This document shows positions 60,461-64,000 of a stretch of DNA of 64,000 bases, piece by piece. The notes beneath the pieces are model-generated. The model was not told the origin of the DNA. It made no database searches and worked only from the letters and a program-made list of their open reading frames with translations. Both the position numbers and the translations under genes were made by a program. Each line of letters opens with the position of its first letter. Position 1 is the first letter of the stretch. Source of the DNA: Apus apus (lineage: Eukaryota; Chordata; Aves; Apodiformes; Apodidae); assembly GCF_020740795.1 (NCBI RefSeq), contig NC_067282.1, positions 42,933,290-42,997,289 of the forward strand. Reading direction: 5' to 3'.

Positions 60461-62759
60461 GCTAAACTTGGATACCCAATGAGGTACAAACACTTGGCTG
60501 GCTTGTATAGTCCAGCGAGGAGCTGATAAGCCCTGCAGAGCCACGAGGTGCTTCTGGCTCTGCAATGCCCATGCAGATGTTGCTTTAGCTGTACATTCTG
60601 TGCTTATTAGCTCAAGCTCTGTGGGAAAATATATTTCCAAACTTGTGCAGCCCTGCCAGACAGAGCCTTGCCACCTTTGTGTAGAGCATAGTTTGGCCAT
60701 AGGCATGCAGTGCTAGTGACTGCCAGGAAAACCCTCTTCAGCTCCTGCAGTCTGGGCTGGCCGTACACATCATCTTATGGAAATGGTGCATGTAGGAGTG
60801 AAGTGATGATGCATGCTCAGCACTTCCATTAATTTTAGCTGAATGGAGCTGCTGTGCTATTAAGCACTAGGGGATTGTTCAAGCTCTTTTAAGTATATTG
60901 GTGTAAGTTTTCCCTTGTTATTACAAGCATTTTGTTGAGAAACCATAAGAATTTAATAACCAGTGCAATGCCCTTTCAGTCATGGCTGCATGATTCAGTT
61001 AGGGAAAGGAGAAGGAAGTGTTTTCTAGCACTGAAAAGTAAGTTTTAGCAAATAAACACACTTAACAGCCCACATTTTAAAATAAATATGCTCTTTCCTT
61101 AAGGGAAGAAGCCTGCCTTGTTAGAAAATACTATTGCATCAAATATTGGTAGAACTCTCTATAAAAAGAGTATGACAAACTGTTGCTTGACTTATCCCTG
61201 GGAGCACACACAGTTTCTGGGTGGAACTACATGATGTTTGCTACTTTGGACACCAACAATTAGCACTCATACCTGGTATATGTGGTCTTTTTTCTGATCT
61301 AGGTGTCTGGTGACCTTTTTAGTGCAAAGGAATATTAAACTCTTTTGGTCATTTGGGCTTTCATAGAAAAATTATCTCTGACAGTCAATTTAAAATTCAC
61401 TTTGAGGGAGAAATTTGCATGCTGGAACTTCTTTTACTCAGTGCATAACATCGACTTGAACGCTGCTGTGTTCCATGGAGCTTACTGAAAGGATTTAATC
61501 AAATTACTTGATTACTCAAATTACTTTAATTATTTTATCTAAAATGTTAAAACACTTGATTCCAAGATAAGTTATTGAGTTTGCTACTGAGTGAAGTAAA
61601 ACAGACAGAAGTAAGTGAGAACTTGGAAACTTGTTTTTTTAAACATGGCCTCTTGAAACCTGTTTTGTAGAATTGTATTCTTAAATAAATGTAAACACCT
61701 TTAATATTTGCAGTTACTTTTTTCTACTTAGGGACAAGCATCATATTTTTATATGAAGTGAAAAGGCAGACCCTTAAGTATCTGGGAATTTTTCTTCAGA
61801 AAAATATATAGCAATGGCAGCTAACACAAGCTGATGGCAGCCAGCAGCAGCAGCACATACATGCTTTATTTAGACTTTTTGTTAGCCTTTGTAGTCTTGA
61901 ATGTTAAATAGTGAGATGAGAGGGTTTGGGTTGTTGATTTTGGTTTTGGTTGTTTTTTTTTCCTGATTCTCAGGCTTCTTACTTGAGAAGAGGGCAGATT
62001 CTTAATTTGTATTTGGTCTTGGGGCTGATCTGGCTTGGAGCAGGAAGCAGGAGTAGGAAAAAAATATGAATATTATAGCTTTATTACTTCGTTCATCGCT
62101 GGCTCTGTAGCATTGATGTCTCAAATCATACCACTGTGAGGAGCTAACTACATAATTTCTATGCATTTGCAACTCTACTAAATGTCAAACATTTCCTGTG
62201 GAACTTATTTCAGTTGGAGTCACTGGGTATTCCTGCCTGTGTGTACCACCAGTAACACAAGATTCCATGTACTGCAGAAAATGATGGCTAATAGCTCCCT
62301 GGTATGTTGAACTGATCTCCTAAAATATTCTTTCCTAATCTAAGAAGGTTGTTTACAGAGCAGAAGTAAGATGTGCTCCTAAGTAAACATCTTAGGAGAG
62401 GCTAATTTGTGTGCAGTACAAATTTCAAGTTACCTTTTTCTCAGGGGTCCTTAAAAATTTACATGGAAAGCTCCGCCTTGGGCCACACGAAGCAGAAGCT
62501 GTGTGCAGCAACTTGACTTTGCTTACAAAGAAGATACGGAAAGAAAAAATATTAACAGTTCAGGTAGCAAAAAGATCATGTTTCATACGACGTTGAATAA
62601 AGTACATTAAAAAAAAAAAAGTAGTGCTATGCATTAATATTACAGAGAATTGCTCTTTCCTGCTACTCCATTCCCTTTCCTGCTCTGAACGTGTCTGCTG
62701 TGTTCTCCTGTCCTGGGAGAAAGGGTTTCGCCGTGTTTAGCCAGGACACCTGTGCTCTC
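60461..62759. other. Intergenic upstream of the LMO7 CpG island
   Basis: Unique sequence without a recognised gene; a short AGC repeat (about 61842-61852) and A-runs occur. An alternative upstream LMO7 exon was looked for and not found. Confidence 0.55.
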
Positions 62760-63842
62760 CTGCCTAGCTCTGGGTGGAAGCGGGATCCGCTGCGGCTCCG
62801 CACCACCCCGCCCGGCCCGATGTTTGTGGTTGCCATAGGGGCCGGAGCCCGGCAGCCAGCCCGCCCGGGCTCGGGAGGAGAGCGGGCTCGCCGGGACAGG
62901 GCTCCAGCTCCGAGCCTGAGCACAAGGTGGCTTGGGAGAGGAGACGTCCCAGAGGAACTGTAGCAGCGCGTTGAGGGCAGAGACACGAGTGAAACAAAGC
63001 CGTGGGCACGGGGTGGGTGGGGGTGCCGTGACCGAAACCAGAGCCGAGGCGAACGGTGTGGAGGGCAGGAGGGAAGCAGAGGGGCTGACCCGTGCGGCCC
63101 CAGCTCTGCCCCAGCCATCTCTGCTTCGCTTGTTTTGCGTGGAACGAGTTCAAAAACAAACCCTGGACCTCTCGCTTCTTCCCAAGCAGTGCAAAAGGCT
63201 CCTCAGCCCGTCCCCAAAGGGGGACGACGCGGCGAAAGAGCGCCGAGCCGCTCCTTATCCCCGTCGTACAGCCCTGTGGGCTGCGAGGGGAGGCCGGCGG
63301 GTGCGGAGGAGGTGCGGGGGCCGGCCCGGGGTCCGCGCTGCCCCTCGCTGCCCCGCCGCAGGGAGGCGGCCCGCGGGGCACCGGGGCGGTGCGGGGGGCG
63401 GCAGGTGCCGGGGGCTGGGATGGAGGTGGCCTGCCCTGAAAGGTGCGATTGTCCCCAGCTATTCCTGGTATGCGGAGGGGCGGGAGCCGCCGGGGGCGGC
63501 CTCCAGCGGGCGGGAGGGCGAGGGGGGCTGTGGCCCGGCGGGACGGAGCCGCCGCGGGGGGTGCAGCCCCTCCCGGGCGTCCCCTGCCCCCTCAGGGCGG
63601 GGAGGGGGAGGTTGCGGGGCGCGGGGCTGCTCTCTCCAGCCAGCGGCTCCTTCAAATTCTTGCGGTCGCCGAGCTCCCGGGAGGGGCAGCAACTCCGCGG
63701 GGAGGAGGCGGAGGGGGAGGGAGGAGGAGACGGCGCAGGGAGCGTTAAAAGGAGGCAGCTGAATGACAGCAGCTGCTCCCCTCGCCCCCAGCCCGCCGCA
63801 GGACCGGCCGCTCTGCGCCGACCCCCCACGGATCCATTCCCT

Positions 63843-63885
63843 GACAGACAGACAGACAGACAGACAGACGGACGGACGGACGGAC
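63843..63885 (+). repeat. (GACA)n-(GACG)n microsatellite
   Basis: About six GACA units are followed by four GACG/GACT units, immediately before the LMO7 start codon and so probably in its 5' UTR. The switch of one base per unit suggests a point change that spread by slippage. Confidence 0.9.
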
Positions 63886-63893
63886 TGCTGGCC

Positions 63894-63962
63894 ATGGAGG
63901 GGAGAGAGGACGCGGAGTGCGACTGCCAGGCGGCGTTCGCCGAAGCTCGGCGATGGGTAGAG
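63894..63962 (+). CDS. LMO7: LIM domain only protein 7, first coding exon (partial gene)
   Basis: LMO7 is a CH-, PDZ- and LIM-domain scaffold at adherens junctions and actin, also reported to shuttle to the nucleus. The exon starts ATG at 63894 and encodes 23 residues ending AAFAEARRWVE, then donor gtgagg at 63963. The motif AFxEAxxWxE matches the segment that begins the calponin-homology region of LMO7 and its paralogue LIMCH1 (AFSEAQKWIE in LIMCH1, from memory). Synteny next to UCHL3 on the same strand agrees. The remaining exons lie beyond the window. LIMCH1 is the alternative by motif alone, but synteny argues against it. Confidence 0.82.
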
Positions 63963-64000
63963 GTGAGGCGGCCGCTCGGACCTCTTCTGTGTGTGTCCCC

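Larger units (their letters stand above)
62760..64000. promoter_or_regulatory. LMO7: CpG island and promoter region of LMO7
   Basis: More than 1.2 kb of CpG-dense sequence running to the window end. A TATA-like gttaaaagg at 63744-63752 lies about 140 bp upstream of the LMO7 ATG, followed by a cagctg E-box at 63756-63761 and another at 63770-63775. Open frames on both strands are compositional. Confidence 0.75.

Noticed and set aside
62663-63895. Minus-strand open frames in the LMO7 CpG island, including one with an ATG at about 62835 followed by a possible donor
   Set aside because: No family features, a weak donor and a strongly GC-biased composition. An antisense transcript is possible but nothing in the sequence supports a protein.
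1-64000. CRISPR arrays, operons, tRNA or rRNA genes, and phage or plasmid modules
   Set aside because: None seen. The window is vertebrate nuclear DNA, and no sequence with tRNA A/B boxes in the right arrangement was recognised by eye.

Overview
This 64 kb window is nuclear DNA from a vertebrate, most likely a bird. Three things point that way: genes with many introns and GT/AG splice junctions, compact intergenic spacing, and interspersed repeats dominated by CR1 LINE fragments that end in the avian-type 3' tail. I see no operons, CRISPR arrays or other prokaryotic features. The gene order, COMMD6 (minus) - UCHL3 (plus) - start of LMO7 (plus), is the order known from human 13q22, which supports all three names.

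Layout. 1-8640: intergenic, with two facing CR1 pieces (about 1138-1885 minus; about 2873-4245 plus, including reverse-transcriptase sequence) and otherwise unique AT-rich DNA. 8645-14124 (minus): COMMD6, seven coding exons reconstructed here, 205 codons, from a CpG-island promoter at about 13680-14420. 14421-16735: a 2.3 kb spacer between two divergent genes, holding two plus-strand CR1 tails and one minus-strand CR1 tail joined to a stretch resembling the 5' end of U2 snRNA. 16735-17560: UCHL3 CpG island and first exon. 17385-57515 (plus): UCHL3, nine coding exons including a 12-nt microexon, 230 codons, with the catalytic Cys95, His169 and Asp184 all present; tandem poly(A) signals follow. 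57642-62760: intergenic with one minus-strand CR1. 62760-64000: a large CpG island with the first coding exon of LMO7, which continues past the window.

How the genes relate. UCHL3 is a cytosolic ubiquitin/NEDD8 C-terminal hydrolase. COMMD6 is a subunit of the COMMD/CCC (Commander) assembly, linked to endosomal recycling and NF-kB control. LMO7 is an actin/junction-associated CH-PDZ-LIM scaffold. They are neighbours by conserved synteny, not members of one pathway. COMMD6 and UCHL3 diverge from separate CpG islands with start codons about 3.3 kb apart.

I found no new multi-gene system. The points most worth checking are the full-length COMMD6 architecture (human COMMD6 is about 85 residues), the UCHL3 microexon, a U2-like/CR1 junction near the UCHL3 promoter, a CR1 fragment that folds back on itself, an apparent LTR split by a CR1, and an unexplained CpG-retaining tract in UCHL3 intron 6. 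All identifications come from reading the sequence and remembered family features; no database search was run.
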